In this document: in pieces, positions 22,996-34,086 of the stretch
Layout: every line of letters starts with the position of its first letter
Numbering within the stretch: position 1 is the stretch's first letter
Origin: Juglans regia
Taxonomy: Eukaryota; Streptophyta; Magnoliopsida; Fagales; Juglandaceae
NCBI RefSeq assembly: GCF_001411555.2
Contig: NC_049912.1
Span: 20,754,341 to 20,818,340 of the forward strand
DNA length: 64,000 nucleotides
Direction: 5' to 3'
Position numbers and translations under genes: made by a program
Notes under the pieces: model-generated
Database searches by the model: none
Told to the model about the DNA's origin: nothing
The model's input: only the letters and a program-made list of their open reading frames with translations

Positions 22996-23056
22996 GGCAC
23001 GTCCCTCCCCTCAAAGCCGCCGCCTTCTCTCCCTCAGTGTCTTGATGGTTCTCTGA
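22996..23056 (+). pseudogene. Leader-like gene fragment in the nested element
   Basis: ATG followed by ARPSPQSRRLLSLSVLMVL and a stop, in a locally GC-rich, 5'-UTR-like context. It reads like the start of a secreted or membrane protein but the source gene is not recognised. A donor-like GTAAGCCC follows near 23068. Confidence 0.35.
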
Positions 23057-24635
23057 GACCCACACTGGTAAGCCCTAAGTTTCGTCGCACCTTAGTTTTC
23101 TTTGCCATCGTCTTCAGCGAGGGAGGGAGCACACGGAATGACCCTAACCCTAGCCCCTTCCCCTTTAACCTGAAGGCAAGCATTTCTGAGAACTCTTACA
23201 ATTTTTTTTTTTTTTGAATTTGTGTTACTGTTCGGATATTGATTAGCTTTTGGTGTGTTTTTGACTGTACGTAGAAGTTCTGCCTTTATTCGACCAAGGA
23301 CCAAGGAGCCCTGCCACCGCACCACCGCACTCCAACTCCAAGGACTGGAAATTGCCGAGTTGACTCAGAACCAGGTAAACTCCTCTTTCTCTCGCAGACT
23401 CCTTGGTCCTTCAGCCCCTGCTTTCGATTACTTTTCCTCCGATCTTTCTATCCTCCTCCTTTCATATTAGTGGGTTTTGATTTTACTTGAGTTGTTACTG
23501 TTTCTTGTTGGATTTGGATGTTTCTGGATATGATTTGCCCTCCATTGACAGCCCCAAGTGCACACTACCACATTATGTAGGCCGCGATCCTATACACATT
23601 CAATCAATTAAGGCCGTTTAATTTAGCTTTTATGAAAATCTTGAGTTTGGTCAACTTCTCTGTGCCTGAACCCTTGGAACCTGAGTTTAGAAATGTTTTC
23701 TAGATAAGCCCAGAAAAACTAATGCCTAACCTTATTCAAGTGCATACTCAATGTATTCTAGGTAAATTATGTCTTACAGAGGTCTCGATTCTTGTTTGGT
23801 TGCTTGTACGACGTGGGTTGGATGACAAATAACGGGCTTTTATTTTGATTTGCTTTTTTTTTTAGTGTTGGTTTTCTTTCCTAGAAATTGAAACTGCACA
23901 AGTTAAGACTAATGATTCCCTTGTTATGGACAAAAAACAAAAAAACAAAAACAAAAGATCAGTTGAGAAAATATAGTAGAAATAGACAATTCAGTATGAT
24001 GATAGAATTACCATTCTCGATATCTTGAGTGGATCTTTTATAAAGATAGTAGGATGCTAATTTATTTCATCATTATGGTATGTATATTCTGTGTAAGCTG
24101 TCTTTTGTGTTGCTATTAAAAGGTATGACGAATCCGTCTCTGTCACGTATATAGTAGAATATGCGAAGTTATATCTGTTTGAAATGTGATCATTATGTTC
24201 TCTGGCATGATTTTTGTAAGTTCTAAAGCCTTACTATTAAAACTTATTATTTACAAACCTGGAAAAAGGCAACCCCATTTGTCTTTGCCCGATAAGTGGT
24301 ACTACATTTTGACAAGTTCTGGAAATACTTGGTCATTATATTCTCTGTCATGATTTTTATAAGTTCTAATGTCTCTGGGTGTTGAAAGCATTTCTGTACT
24401 ATGCTTTCCATGCCTATATATGGCTTTATCTGTACATTCATTCGTGGTTGCCATAAATTCTGTCTTTTGAGGTAGTATTAAAAAGACTTCCATGCTGATG
24501 CAACTCTGGGAGACTCAAACTATCTTCAGTTCTAATTGGTCTTGGGTTTAGATTGGTTAAAATGTGGCTAAATGCTTTGCTTGTTGTATGTACCTAATAA
24601 CTGCTTGTTCTGTTTTTCCTGTTCATTCACAGCAT

Positions 24636-24720
24636 GGTGGAAATCTTGCAATACCGGCTGATAGGTTTCTGCATGAGGTTGCCTTTAAGCTTTGGAAGGC
24701 CCCCAAGTATGGAGCATGAG
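24636..24720 (+). pseudogene. Unidentified exon-like fragment in the nested element
   Basis: After a TTCACAG acceptor-like site the frame reads HGGNLAIPADRFLHEVAFKL then WKAPKYGA, which looks like coding sequence amid AT-rich DNA. Family not recognised. Confidence 0.35.
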
Positions 24721-25260
24721 ATATATTTATCAACAGTCCAGTTACGTGAGACAATACTCAAGTCCTAAAATATAGATCAGAATAACAGCTTCCTGTCCTG
24801 ATTCTATATGCATTATAATCTGTCGATTTTTATTTTTTATTTTGGTAAAACCAGACACTGCTTGATGGGACATGTTTTTACGTGCTCATTTCTCATTTTC
24901 CTTCCTGTTGCCAACTAATGCAAGTGCTAGTCATTTGATTTCCTGACAGATTTGTCAATTTTCATTCAGTCCCAGATGTGAGCTTGGCTTAGAAAGCTAT
25001 TCTGATGTTTGTGCAGTTGTGCTTCCATTTTCATCTGCCAAACGTGGAAAAATTTTAGCCTCCTGTCCAAATGGTAACATATAGATATCAAAGATTTCAA
25101 TTGAAGTAAGCCTATTATGTCGCAATTCATAGAATATCCAACTGGGTCGGGGTGGTAAGAAATTAAGAACTGAAGAGCCTGTGAGGAAATAACCATTGTG
25201 GAATCGATGTTTACATGAAAATGTGTACGTAAAAAGGGAGAAAATAATCATAGGACAAAC

Positions 25261-25385
25261 CTATCAATCTGCCTTAGTTGTTTCGTAACATCAACCATAG
25301 TTGGCCTCATCTTTGGATCCACACCAACGCACATGAGAGCCAACTGCAGCACTGCTTGCAGCTGCTCCATGTCTGTTCCTCCAGG
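25261..25385 (-). pseudogene. Captured receptor-like kinase fragment (kinase subdomain XI)
   Basis: The minus-strand frame reads GGTDMEQLQAVLQLALMCVG then VDPKMRPTMVDVTKQLRQID. This is the C-terminal end of a plant receptor-like Ser/Thr kinase domain, with the invariant Arg of subdomain XI in KMRPTM and the usual ALxCxxxDPxxRPTM spacing. An AG acceptor-like site precedes it. No other kinase subdomain was found nearby, so it is a fragment, probably one exon picked up by the surrounding element. Confidence 0.75.
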
Positions 25386-26547
25386 CTAGACTTCACAAGA
25401 ACCACAAAGAGGAAGTCAGGAAATCATTTTCAAACTTAAATAAAAAATAAAAAAAGGTATTTGTATTTATTTCATTATAATCAAATACATTGATTCTTTC
25501 TGCGCTAAAGAAAGTTACAATTGACAAGAATAGTCCATCACAAGCTTCTGCCCCTGCCTTACGATTTCCATAGATCTATTACCGAACCGAAATGCTGCTC
25601 AAAAAGTTGAGCCGTTGAACCCAAAGAAGGATTGCTGGACCATTTCCCATTGATAGGAACAATGTGAGACACGGTTGCAAGGGGTCTGTGAATGGGAAAG
25701 CAAGCTCGTGGGTTCTTGATTTTCTATTTCCTAATCTTACAACATGAGAACAACACAAACATTCATCAAAAAAAAATTTTGAGAAACTAAATCCCATTTT
25801 TAGACATGTTTTCAAGCTTGAAAACAGAGCTTGAAAAAATAGCTTCAAAACAGAGCAAATTCATTCAATACATTCAAAACACAATCTAAAATGTGATTTC
25901 TTACCACACGGTGAAGAAGAAGATGAAGACCCACGCGGTAGAGTACTGTGAAGAAGAATACGAAGACCCACAATGTGATTTCTTACCGGTTTATTTACAG
26001 ACGAAAATGTCGATGATTCAATGCAAAAGAAGACGAAGATGACGATCCCACACAACTGAACTCAGTGTTTTTTTCCAGTTTTTTTTTCCGCTTTCCTTCA
26101 ACAATCAAAACAAGAACAAAAAGTTTTTTCCTTTTACGCAGTAGAGCTCACAATATTTTAGAAAAAGAAACTCGAAGAAGAAGAAGAAGCTAACAGTAGT
26201 GTCTTTCCTGCATTTTTTTTTTTTTTTTTTTTTAAATAATTGACGTGGCATTAAAAAATATTATTTAACTAGGCGACTGCGCGCCGTCTGTAAGGGCCGA
26301 CTGCCCGTAGAAGTATTGTTAATAAAATCCCAACATTACAATCACTTGATCTAAACACGTCAATGTAAAAACAGGTTCAATAAAATCCCAACATTACAAT
26401 CACTTGATCTAAACAGGCCAATATAAAAACAAGTTCAATAAAATCCCAACATTACAATCACTTAATCTAAACACGTCAATATAAAAACAGGTTCAATAAA
26501 ATCCCAATATTACAAAATAAAATCCCAAGATTAGAATATAAAATATT

Positions 26548-26655
26548 GAAGTCCCGATGGAAAGCGTCTGCAATAAAAAAGCACTAAAGTCCTGATGGAA
26601 AGCCTCCGCAATCAATAAGCACTGAAGTCCTGATGGAAAGCCTCCGTAATGTTGT
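26548..26655. repeat. 38-bp minisatellite, three units
   Basis: Three copies of (G)AAGTCCTGATGGAAAGCCTC followed by CGCAAT..AAGCACT at 38-base spacing, in the 3' flank of the FRS pseudogene. Confidence 0.85.
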
Positions 26656-26887
26656 CCTATAGGGGCATAAAAAAATGTGAGCCATTGCAACGCAATTCAC
26701 GAAACCCATTACAAAAATATTTTAGTTTTACATTACCTGTGAGTGATGAGCAGTCGAAGGAGTTGAAAAAAATTTCGGTGCATGTGTCCAAACTTGACTT
26801 TGTTGATCCAAGTATAATTTAAAAATAAAGTAAATAAAAAACAACAAAACATTCAAACCAAGTGAATCGTATTTTTAGTATATAACA

Positions 26888-29035
26888 TTAAGAAAAATGA
26901 ACATCAGCTTCTTTGTTGTGCAATCGCCTTTTCGTACTGGAATTCTTAATACTCTTTTCAGCAGGATGCACTTTTCTCTTAGACGGTGGTCTTCCCTTAC
27001 TCCGAACTAGCAATGGACTAAGAACTCTAGGGGTCGAAACCTCCGTTGAAAGAGTTGTATCAACCGTGTTGCTAGTATCATGATTAACGATACCAAGGTA
27101 CTGTGTCTTCAACTATTCTATCTGACTAATCAATTTAACACAACTGCTCTCAGTCTTTGAAGCATTGGAACACAGTTCATAGAAGCTGTTTTAGATCCCA
27201 TCGTACCTTCGTGCATCGTCGATGCTAGTAGTATCATAACTACTTTTCACGAATGTGTATTTTTGCTTAACATCTTTCCTCCAACGATCCAAAATGTATT
27301 TTGATGGTATTGTATGTTGGCCCATCTGAGTTAAGACACGGAGAGCGTGTCTGCACAGAATACCCCTAAACTCAAATAACTTACAACTGCACTTTACATC
27401 AAGAGGATTTCGATCAACTTCCACATTAAAGGTTACACGTTTTAATAAGTCATTACCAACTTGAACCTCATCCACAACAACGAATGTATATCTACCATCC
27501 TCACACCCCATCTCCTTAGTAGTCAAATATAAAAATCCTCATAATTCCTCTTGTACCTCTTTGAATTTAACAAGAGTATATGCACTTTGATATTGCTTCT
27601 CAAGAGGAAAACGACTGATGCAAGGAATGTTTGTGTTAAAGGAATTGAAGTTAGCAATTGCTTCATTCTCTACCTTCCTCCTAAGGGCCGAATCATATTG
27701 ATTAACAAATTGCTTCAGAGTAGTTCTAGAGTGAACGTAGTCGTAAAAAAATGCATTCATTCCTTCACTTCACTGTGTGGTTGACATTTCTGCCCAGAAT
27801 GTGCTTTTAACATAAGCCTGCACCCAATAATGTCGATCACTATACAATGATACTAACCATGCATTTTCATGCAAATCAAATATATCGAGCATACGAGACT
27901 AATGTTCATCAAACTCATGTTGATTGAAAGAGTCATATACGCACCTATATATAGTACTCTTGATTTCCTCATATCGACAATGTGAGCCAAATTTCTTAGG
28001 AAGCTTTTTTAGTATATGCCACAAGCAGAAGCGATGCCTAAAAGTTGGAAACACCCTCGAGATTGCAATTTTCATGGCCTTGTCTTGATCTGTGATGATT
28101 GCATTTGGTGGTTGGTTATTCATACACTGCAACAATGACTCAAATAACCACTCAAATGTATCTGCATCCTTACTGGATATCAATCCGCACCCAAGTAGAA
28201 TTGACTGCCCATGGTGGTTCACACCCACAAACGGTGCAAAATGCATTTTATACGCATTAGTCAGATATGTTGTATCAATTGTAATCACATCTCCAAATGA
28301 TTCATACACAGCTCTACTCCGTGCGTCTGCCTAAAATACATTCTTTAGCCGCATCTCATTGTCAATGTCAATCTTATAATAAAATTCTGAATTTATTTTT
28401 TGCATATCTTCGAAATACTTACATAGAGCTACACCACCGCCAACCCTGAGGCGAAATCGTCGTGCTTTGTCAATGTAGTTTCGACATTCATTCTCCCCGA
28501 ATATTACATTCTCATAACCCCCTGCCTCAACCACCACAGACTTGAAATTTTTGGACAACCTTATTCTTGCCTCGTCATTTATTTCAAGTCTCTTAACGAC
28601 GCGAGCATCAACCTTCTTAAAGTATCTAAAGTCTCTTGCCTTCCCCGGACTACAAGTATGTGTGTGATCCAATATCACCTTAGATATAGTATATCCACCT
28701 TCAATATTTAATACCGCATTAATCCTAGCCTTACACCACATCTTTACTGTTTGTCTTGGTTTCATAACATTGGCAACCGTACTCTTCGATGTGCCTCCTC
28801 GTGCGCATGCCAAGCAAAACCATCTTATCGTCCCACCATCGTCCTGTCTAATATTCCTTTTGGATACCCCAAACCCCTTCTTCTTACCATACATCATATA
28901 GTAAGCATGCACTTCTTCTGCAAATGAAAATTGCATTCCAACCGTAGGTTCTTCAATAGTTTCATCACCTCCAATTTCTTTATCAATTCCTATTTCATCA
29001 CCCTCATTATTTGAAAATTCTATGTCGGCATCCAT
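26888..29035 (-). pseudogene. FAR1-RELATED SEQUENCE (FRS5-like) / MULE transposase pseudogene
   Basis: One continuous minus-strand frame of 716 codons from ATG 29033-29035. Domain order: acidic N-terminus; FAR1 DNA-binding domain (about residues 30-140, FAEEVHAYYMMYGKKKGFGV and ILDHTHTC); MULE transposase domain (about 235-380, DVITIDTTYLTNAYKMHF, AIITDQDKAMKIAI, HRFCLWHILKK); SWIM zinc finger (DVKCSCKLFEFRGILCRHAL); basic C-terminus (GRPPSKRK). Six in-frame stops interrupt it, at 28331-28333, 27899-27901, 27770-27772, 27539-27541, 27191-27193 and 27113-27115 (codons 235, 379, 422, 499, 615, 641), yet no frameshift is seen. Intact relatives act as transposases or as light-signalling transcription factors. 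Its position inside inverted arms says transposase. Confidence 0.9.
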
Positions 29036-29216
29036 TGCAACGTTCAAATTATCTACAAATATACAATATATGAAACAAGGATATTAAAACAATGCCTTAA
29101 AAAACTAGTTGTAATATGAGAACTACACTTGGTTTTACATTATGACATGTATTGAATATTTAGTGCTGCATTTCAAACCGAGACCATTCCATTTTCACCG
29201 TAATTAATTTCAAATC

Positions 29217-29514
29217 TCACAAGCATTTTCACAAACATGTCAAATGCAATCCCTTTTTTCACAAATGTCAAATATTCAATTTTCATTACCTTCCTTAGTA
29301 CAATAAGCAAGAATCATAACAATATAGCTCATAAGAAAAAAAATTCAGACAAAAAAAAAAAAAAAAATACATGCTTTACATTCGGACAAGGGGAAAGAAC
29401 CTGATGTATTGAGCAGGAGAAAAAATTATCGAGGAGATTCTGTCGTCTGTCGGAGAGATGGCCGAGATGGTGGGGCTCGAACTGGTGGGGCTGGGGGCAC
29501 GGTGAAATGGTGGT
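29217..29514. repeat. Right inverted arm of the outer Mutator-like element, inner part
   Basis: Reverse complement matches the left arm: CATGCTTTACATTCGG, GATGGTGGGGCTCGAACTGG and the TTGTGAAAATGCTTGTGAG end. The arm continues at 31707 beyond a solo LTR. Confidence 0.85.
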
Positions 29515-31701
29515 TGTGGCGCCCCCGACCCCCACGTATAGGGACGCGAGAATCGAGACGTCGGGATGATGACAACACGGTCACGCATCCCAACAAAAGT
29601 GCCAAGTGTGTGTACATGCAACGGTGTACAAAACAATGCAGCAGATTAGTCAACTAAGTACCAGAATTTAAATACAATCTAAACATCAGTAGAGGTTTAA
29701 AAAGTAGTTATATCATCCAAAATTAAAATACAATACAGTAAAATAAGGTAACTAAGCCAGTGATCTTAGATCACTCCTCGGGCGGAGCCGTCTCCTCAAG
29801 CTCGCCCTCATCCTCCTCATCTGCATCAAAATCTGCGTTACTACAAAATGGTACCGCAGGTAAGTATAACCCAAATAACCACGTAATGAAAATGCATTAA
29901 TGTAACCAACATGCATGCATATGATGAAATATGCATTTTCCTCAAAATATCATTTTTTCTGAAAATGATTATTTTCCAACACACGCCAAAATTCCATTTG
30001 GCCTAAAAATATCCGCAAAACATTTTCCTAGAAAATGATTTACACAAAATCTAACACACTATTTTTCCAGAAAATAGCCAATTAATCTATTATTACCCTA
30101 TGCACCATGGTCTCCCCTAGGGACCATCCGCACGTCCTGGCTTTGTAGCGATGCCCAGTTTCGTGTCCAACGCGTTCATGGCCAAGCATCCACTACGCAA
30201 CAAGCGATGCCTAGTTCCGTGCCCAGCGCGTTCATGGCTAGACATCCTCTAGTCCCCGCCAGCAGAAGGACCACAAAGTCGGCACGAGACCATCTCGTCC
30301 GATCCCATTGTCGCCCAGCGACAATCCAGGGAACGCTATTCAGTATATTCCGCTCCCGAGTAACCAGAGGAGCTCCACGGAGATAATGCCCTATCTCGGG
30401 TTGGGGTCGTGATACACACGCACCCAAAATCCATTCTCACATGAAAACCCAGTTTTCATAAACACATGAATATGAATGTAATACACGAAAACTCAGTTTC
30501 CTTTACAAACATGATCATGCGTGCAAAATGCAATGTACATGAACAACACAATATCCAAACCAACAATTACCAACCCAATCAATCACACAAACAACTTCAA
30601 TCACCAATCCATCCGACCCCCGTACTCCTCGGACTCAGTCCGGCATGTCCAACCAAATATAGTGAAATGAGTTAGTGTAAAAATACATTTAAATCACGAA
30701 AGTTCTTTGGAGAAATACTTACAGTGCAATATAGCAATTTCCGAAGGATCACGAAGCTGCAAGAAGTGACGTCTGAGCAACGCAACAGTGCAAAATGCAC
30801 TGTGGCCGTGGGTCTCAAATATCCACTTTTCAACGGAGACAAACGAAGACCAAAAAATGATAGGGTAGGGCCTAGAGAGGTCGGTGAAACTAGTGGTGGT
30901 GAAGGTTGGCCGTGGGTGGCGACGTGGGAGGCGGTAGAAGACCAAAAAGTTCAAAACGGAAATGTTGTTGAAAATGATTCACCAGTGACAAATCGGAGGT
31001 GGGGTTGGGTCCAATGGGTTGCTAAGAAGTCGATGATGAAGTGGTGAGAAGATGGTGGCCAATGGTGGTGCGACGATGGCGCGACGATGGCGCAGCGGCG
31101 GAAAGAGTGTCGTGGCTTGGAGAGGCTCGCGGTGGCTAACGACGGCTCGACTGGAGCTGAGGTTGGTGGGGGAGGTCGCCGGTGGCTAGGGAGGCTAACG
31201 GGCTGGGCGGTGTCTATCACCGCCGGCTCAAGGCGGTGCTGGGTGGAGAAGAAGGAACGGACGAAGAGAGAGAGGGGGAGCTGGGTCGCGCGGGAGATAG
31301 GCCGAATGGAGAAATAAGGAAAAAGAAAAGAAAGAGAAAAGAAAATGAGAGGAAAGAAAAATAGAGGAAAAGAAATGAGGTCAAATTCTCATAATTTGGG
31401 TCACAAAAATGATTCAATGGAAACGATTTCAAAACTACAAGTTAAATAAAATAATTTAAATGTAATGGTAAAGTGAAATTGAAATAATTAAATCCTACAG
31501 TAATTAATTAAATATGAAAAGTAATTTAAATGTATAACAATAAATAAATATTAAGAAAGCACATAAAAATAATTTTCACCAAATTAAAATCATAAATATA
31601 AACTCACTAAAAATCCAACCAATTTTAAAATAAGAGAATAAATTTTTGAATACATAAAAATAATCATTCAGTAAAAAAATACTAAAATACAGGGTGTTAC
31701 A
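29515..31701. mobile_element. Solo LTR (probable Ty3-gypsy), 2187 bp
   Basis: Begins TGTGGCGCCCCCGACCCCCA and ends AGGGTGTTACA (TG...CA; inverted TGT...ACA). It is flanked by the 5-bp duplication GTGGT (29510-29514 and 31702-31706). Removing it joins two halves of the outer element's right arm, which then match the left arm without a gap. No coding domain, primer site or second LTR is inside, so unequal recombination to a solo LTR is the simplest reading. The superfamily is inferred from LTR style and length. Confidence 0.75.
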
Positions 31702-31706
31702 GTGGT

Positions 31707-31993
31707 GCTGGGCGGGCGAAATGGTGGGTCTGGGAGGAAAAAAAAAGGTTGATGCAGAGGATGGAGAGGAGCTCGGAGATGGAGATTCCGTCAGAGATGA
31801 ACTGGGACTCACAATATCGATGTCGAAGGAGCATGGGGCGCGAGAAGAAACATATAACGTGCAGAGACTTTCACGAGAGAGATGAAGTGCAGAGGCAGTG
31901 TGTGAGAGGCGGGAGAATACATGTGTTTTAAAACATGAATAAAATATTGGACACGTCAAGCGGGATGGCTTAACTGGGCGAGTAGACTTTTCC
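31707..31993. repeat. Right inverted arm of the outer Mutator-like element, outer part
   Basis: GCTGGGCGGGCGAAATGGTG, AGGTTGATGCAGAGGATGGA and ACACGTCAAGCGGGATGGCT are reverse complements of left-arm sequence. It ends near GGGCGAGTAG. Confidence 0.85.
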
Positions 31994-32704
31994 TTTTTTT
32001 AAAAAAAAAAATTAACGGGCAATAAGTAAGATAGTGTAGCGAATATAAATTGGAGGTCTCAAACGAGCGATGGATCAAAGTTATCAAACCTATAACATTG
32101 ACCTCTTGACCTTGTGGGCGAAGGGAAAGTAAGGTTATCTCACAGTAGGGGTCATGAGTCATGACAGCCAAAATACGATTTCTTTCTATTCTAGAAGAAA
32201 ATAAAAAAGTCATATATAAAGAAAAAACACTTGAAAAAGCGAAAAAAAAAATTGAAAATTCTTTCATTTTGGAAGCAAGCACTAACGCATGTGGATTCTA
32301 TAATACGTTGTGTATGATAATTTTGAAAGAGTCGGTCCACATTTGTTGGAAAAATTCCAAAACCATGACATATATCTTATTAAAAATTGAATAGACTAGA
32401 TTTATTTATTATGAAATATTTCAAGAGAAATAATAAATACAGTAAAGATTTTGTAAATGTTGAGCACTTCTTTTTGTTTTTAAAAAAATAAAAAATATAG
32501 GACTCGCATGAAGAAATTTATAACTTTTTAATGGTAGATATTTCTATTTTTTAAAAAGAGTACGCGACGCTTGAACAATCTATAATTGTATCTAACATTA
32601 CTTATATTTCAATTGTTTACTTTTTTGACAGGGATTTTCATATATTTTTTTTTTAAAAATAAAGGGTTTGAATTAAATCAAAAGAATGTACATTTATTTT
32701 ATTT
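31994..32704. other. Spacer after the outer Mutator-like element
   Basis: AT-rich, with A- and T-runs. No gene or clear repeat. Confidence 0.5.
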
Positions 32705-32857
32705 TCTTAATCCCGTTCGATTTGAGAAGTAATCTTATCTCATCATTACTACTGTTTATAAAATATAATAAATAATTTAAGATTTTTAAATCTTAAAATA
32801 ATAATAATATTAAAAATTAATATTTTAATAATATTTTTAAATCTAAACAGGACTTAA
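32705..32857. repeat. GAGATGAG-type MITE in the VAMP upstream region
   Basis: Left CCGTTCGATTTGAGAAGTAA and TTATCTCATCATTACTACTG; right TTTAAATCTAAACAGGACTT. It ends about 390 bp before the VAMP start codon. Confidence 0.55.
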
Positions 32858-33204
32858 TTGATCACAGCACCGCCTGGTTACGGAAGCTGCGGTAGGAGCC
32901 CCGTCAATCTTGACGGATCCAAATCCAAATAAATCAATATTTATAGATCCAAACAAATCCTGTCGTTCGTTTCTGACTTTCTAACTTAAGACGCGCTGAC
33001 GCGGTCGTTTGTTTGGATAGGTATAATTTTCCAAGACGCGGCACAATATTGCAACGACAATTACTTCGCTGCAAAGAAACAGACCAAAATTAGATCCCAT
33101 AAATTGCCAACGTTGGACAGAGAACTCAAGCTTGCCCGCTCGCGATCCAGTTTTGCTCCATCTCTGTCCTGCTTTGGAGTTATTTCAGTTCTCCACACAC
33201 ACGC

Positions 33205-33207
<3 letters not shown>

Positions 33208-33242
<35 letters not shown>
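33208..33242. repeat. (GA)n microsatellite in the VAMP 5' leader
   Basis: About 17 GA units end three bases before the ATG at 33245, so the tract lies in the 5' UTR. Confidence 0.9.
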
Positions 33243-33243
<1 letters not shown>

Positions 33244-33244
33244 A

Positions 33245-34051
33245 ATGAGTCAGGAATCGTTCATATACAGCTTCGTGGCACGAGGCACCATGATCTTGGC
33301 CGAGTACACCAAGTTCAGTGGCAACTTCCCAGCGATTGCGGCTCAGTGCCTTGAGAAACTCGGGTCCTCCAACGAAAAGTTCAGCTACACCTGCGACCAC
33401 CACACCTTCAACTTTCTCGTCGAGGATGGTTATGGTAATATTTCGCATTGTTTATCTTTTCACTTAACTCGTTTAGTTGCATCTGGCCTGAACCTGAAAC
33501 GCGCGCTCGCACATAGAGTTTTTGCTTTCATTTTCATGTTTTTGCACTTGGTCTTCCATGTCGTTTTGATTTTCAAGGAATGAAGGACAGACTTCTCCTA
33601 AAGTTAAGTAATTGTACTCTGCATGGTGGCTGGGGAATTGAATGAGACAGTGAATCAGTTCGGTTTATAGGTCTTTCTTATATATCATCAAATTAAAATA
33701 TGGTGTCACTTAAAATTTTATGGTATTAGCTACATTTTTTCTTTCTTTTCCTGTTTATTTCAAGAACTTTATTAAATTAGAATATAATATGTTCACGTTA
33801 GATTATTTCTCTTTTAAAATTTGTAATTATTTGGGTATATAAAACATATTTAATAATAAAAAAAAAACCTCCATGTTCATTGGATAGCTAATTAACTACG
33901 TAGTATGTAATTATATGACTTAAAAACTTTTAAATATATGACGTTTCTACTATATTTTATTCAGCAAAATACAAAACTTAGTTTATGGTTTACATATATT
34001 ACATCTTTTTTATATGTAATCCCTATATAGATCATTTCCATAATTCAACCC

Positions 34052-34086
<35 letters not shown>

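Larger units (their letters stand above)
22746..26318. mobile_element. Nested non-autonomous Mutator-like element (Pack-MULE-like)
   Basis: Flanked by identical 9-bp duplications TTAATAAAA (22737-22745 and 26319-26327), and it interrupts a minisatellite unit, so both ends are firm. The GC-rich imperfect inverted ends read CAGTCGCCCGGGGTAGACGC on the left and, reverse-complemented, CAGTCGGCCCTTACAGACGG on the right, followed in both by GCGCGCA/CGCGCA and a GTCGCC-like step. No transposase is seen. The interior holds exon-like, GC-rich pieces, including a receptor-kinase fragment (25261-25385, -). This fits gene-fragment capture by a Mutator-like element. Confidence 0.8.
22709..26520. repeat. 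58-bp minisatellite, split by the nested element
   Basis: Unit ATCTAAACACGTCAAT... to ...ACATTACAATCACTTG. The first unit begins at 22709 and is interrupted by the nested insertion; it resumes at 26328. Further units start at about 26349, 26407 and 26465. It lies between the two tail-to-tail genes. Confidence 0.85.
20732..31993. mobile_element. Outer Mutator-like element (FAR1/FRS type) carrying a GRF gene, with two nested insertions
   Basis: Two long inverted arms bound this block. The left arm begins near CTACTCGCCC and runs through TCATCCCACTTGACGTGG; the right arm, read inward on the minus strand, gives CTACTCGCCC, CCATCCCGCTTGACGTG and the same following sequence. Between the arms lie a GRF zinc-finger gene (+) and a FAR1/FRS transposase pseudogene (-), tail to tail. 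Removing the nested element (22746-26318) and solo LTR (29515-31701) leaves about 5.5 kb. FAR1/FRS proteins are known relatives of Mutator transposases. The target duplication is not resolved because both flanks are T-runs, so the outer ends are approximate. Confidence 0.8.

Noticed and set aside
24997..25251. 84-codon minus-strand frame with VLNFLPPRPSWIFYEL
   Set aside because: Looks partly coding and lies beside the kinase fragment, but I could not link it to any family or splice pattern.
26341..26520. Spaced repeats considered as a CRISPR array
   Set aside because: The 58-bp units are directly adjacent without unique spacers, and the DNA is eukaryotic; a minisatellite.
30176..31364. Several 60-107 codon frames at 30-31 kb
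   Set aside because: They fall inside the solo LTR; no domain is present and frames overlap on both strands.
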